Origin: Bacillota bacterium
GTDB taxonomy: Bacteria > Bacillota > Dethiobacteria > DTU022 > UBA8154
NCBI GenBank assembly: GCA_003444595.1
Contig: DLUO01000014.1
Span: 1 to 6,356 of the forward strand
Length of the DNA: 6,356 nucleotides
Direction of reading: 5' to 3'
Shown here: piece by piece, positions 6,199-6,356 of the stretch
Position numbering within the stretch: the stretch's first letter is position 1
Layout: every line of letters begins with the position of its first letter
Translations under genes and position numbers: made by a program
Notes under the pieces: generated by a model
What the model was told of the DNA's origin: nothing
The model's database searches: none
Seen by the model: only the letters and a program-made list of their open reading frames with translations

Positions 6199-6356
6199 TT
6201 AATTATTCTGCAGACTTTTAATTGTGTTCTGGAGAAACTCCCGTTCCTGTGGTGTTAAAATTTGGTTCCGGCACAGCTTATCCAGGTCTACGGGAATAGT
6301 GGAGTTTTGCGTTGTTACGTAAAATTCGGAGGGAGCCGTTTCTTCTCTGATCACAA
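6199..6356 (-). CDS. C-terminal fragment of an unrecognised protein, cut by the right window edge
   Basis: An open minus-strand frame enters from the right edge and ends at TAA (6199-6201), giving 51 visible residues from the codon at 6352-6354. They include SEFYVTTQNSTIPVDLDKLC and LTPQEREFLQNTIKSLQNN, the latter likely an amphipathic terminal helix. I do not recognise the family. It does not resemble the SelA N-terminal domain missing from the next gene. The other two minus-strand frames contain stops here, and the gene ends 28 bases before the fusion gene on the same strand, which supports a real gene in the same operon. The GTG at 6352-6354 could in principle be a start, but no upstream sequence is available to judge; more likely the gene continues beyond the window. 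Confidence 0.5.
   Translation of the reverse strand, partial: VIREETAPSEFYVTTQNSTIPVDLDKLCRNQILTPQEREFLQNTIKSLQNN

Noticed and set aside
6199..6356. Idea that the upstream frame encodes the missing SelA N-terminal tRNA-binding domain as a split protein
   Set aside because: The 51 visible residues do not resemble the SelA N-terminal domain, and the frame ends with its own stop 28 bases before the fusion start.

Overview
This window is one strand-coherent gene block. Every gene I can support lies on the minus strand, and transcription runs from the right end to the left end. In transcription order they are: the C-terminal end of an unrecognised gene (cut by the right edge), an 850-residue fusion protein (SelA-like PLP fold + PAS + GGDEF + HD-GYP), a class I SAM-dependent methyltransferase, a FabF-like ketosynthase, and the N-terminal 533 residues of a polytopic membrane sensor protein, probably a histidine kinase (cut by the left edge). 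Gaps between genes are about 28, 9, 14 and 17 bases, each intact gene has a purine-rich Shine-Dalgarno sequence, and I see no terminator or clear internal promoter. The simplest reading is one operon.

The organism is probably a Gram-positive anaerobe-type Firmicute (Clostridia, Peptococcaceae/Moorella-like). This is inference only, from strong GGAGG-type ribosome sites, use of GTG and TTG starts, mid-range base composition, and multi-TM + GAF + PAS sensors and GGDEF-HD-GYP proteins of a style common in that group. No RNA gene, mobile element, CRISPR array or long repeat is visible.

The most unusual item is the large fusion. Its first ~380 residues follow bacterial SelA (selenocysteine synthase, L-seryl-tRNA(Sec) selenium transferase) from the INATG motif to the C-terminal LDLR motif, including the GDKLLGGP segment with the PLP lysine. 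It lacks the SelA N-terminal tRNA-binding region, and residues aligned with the four selenophosphate-site arginines are replaced. It is fused to a complete c-di-GMP synthesis/degradation module. This suggests a SelA-derived domain reused as a ligand-sensing or regulatory input rather than a selenocysteine synthase.

The downstream genes encode a methyltransferase, a ketosynthase whose second catalytic histidine is replaced by asparagine (Cys-His-Asn), and a membrane sensor with about nine TM helices. Together they could make, modify and sense a small acyl or polyketide-type molecule, with c-di-GMP as an intracellular output. That link is a hypothesis from gene order; the sequence directly shows only the domains and the tight spacing.
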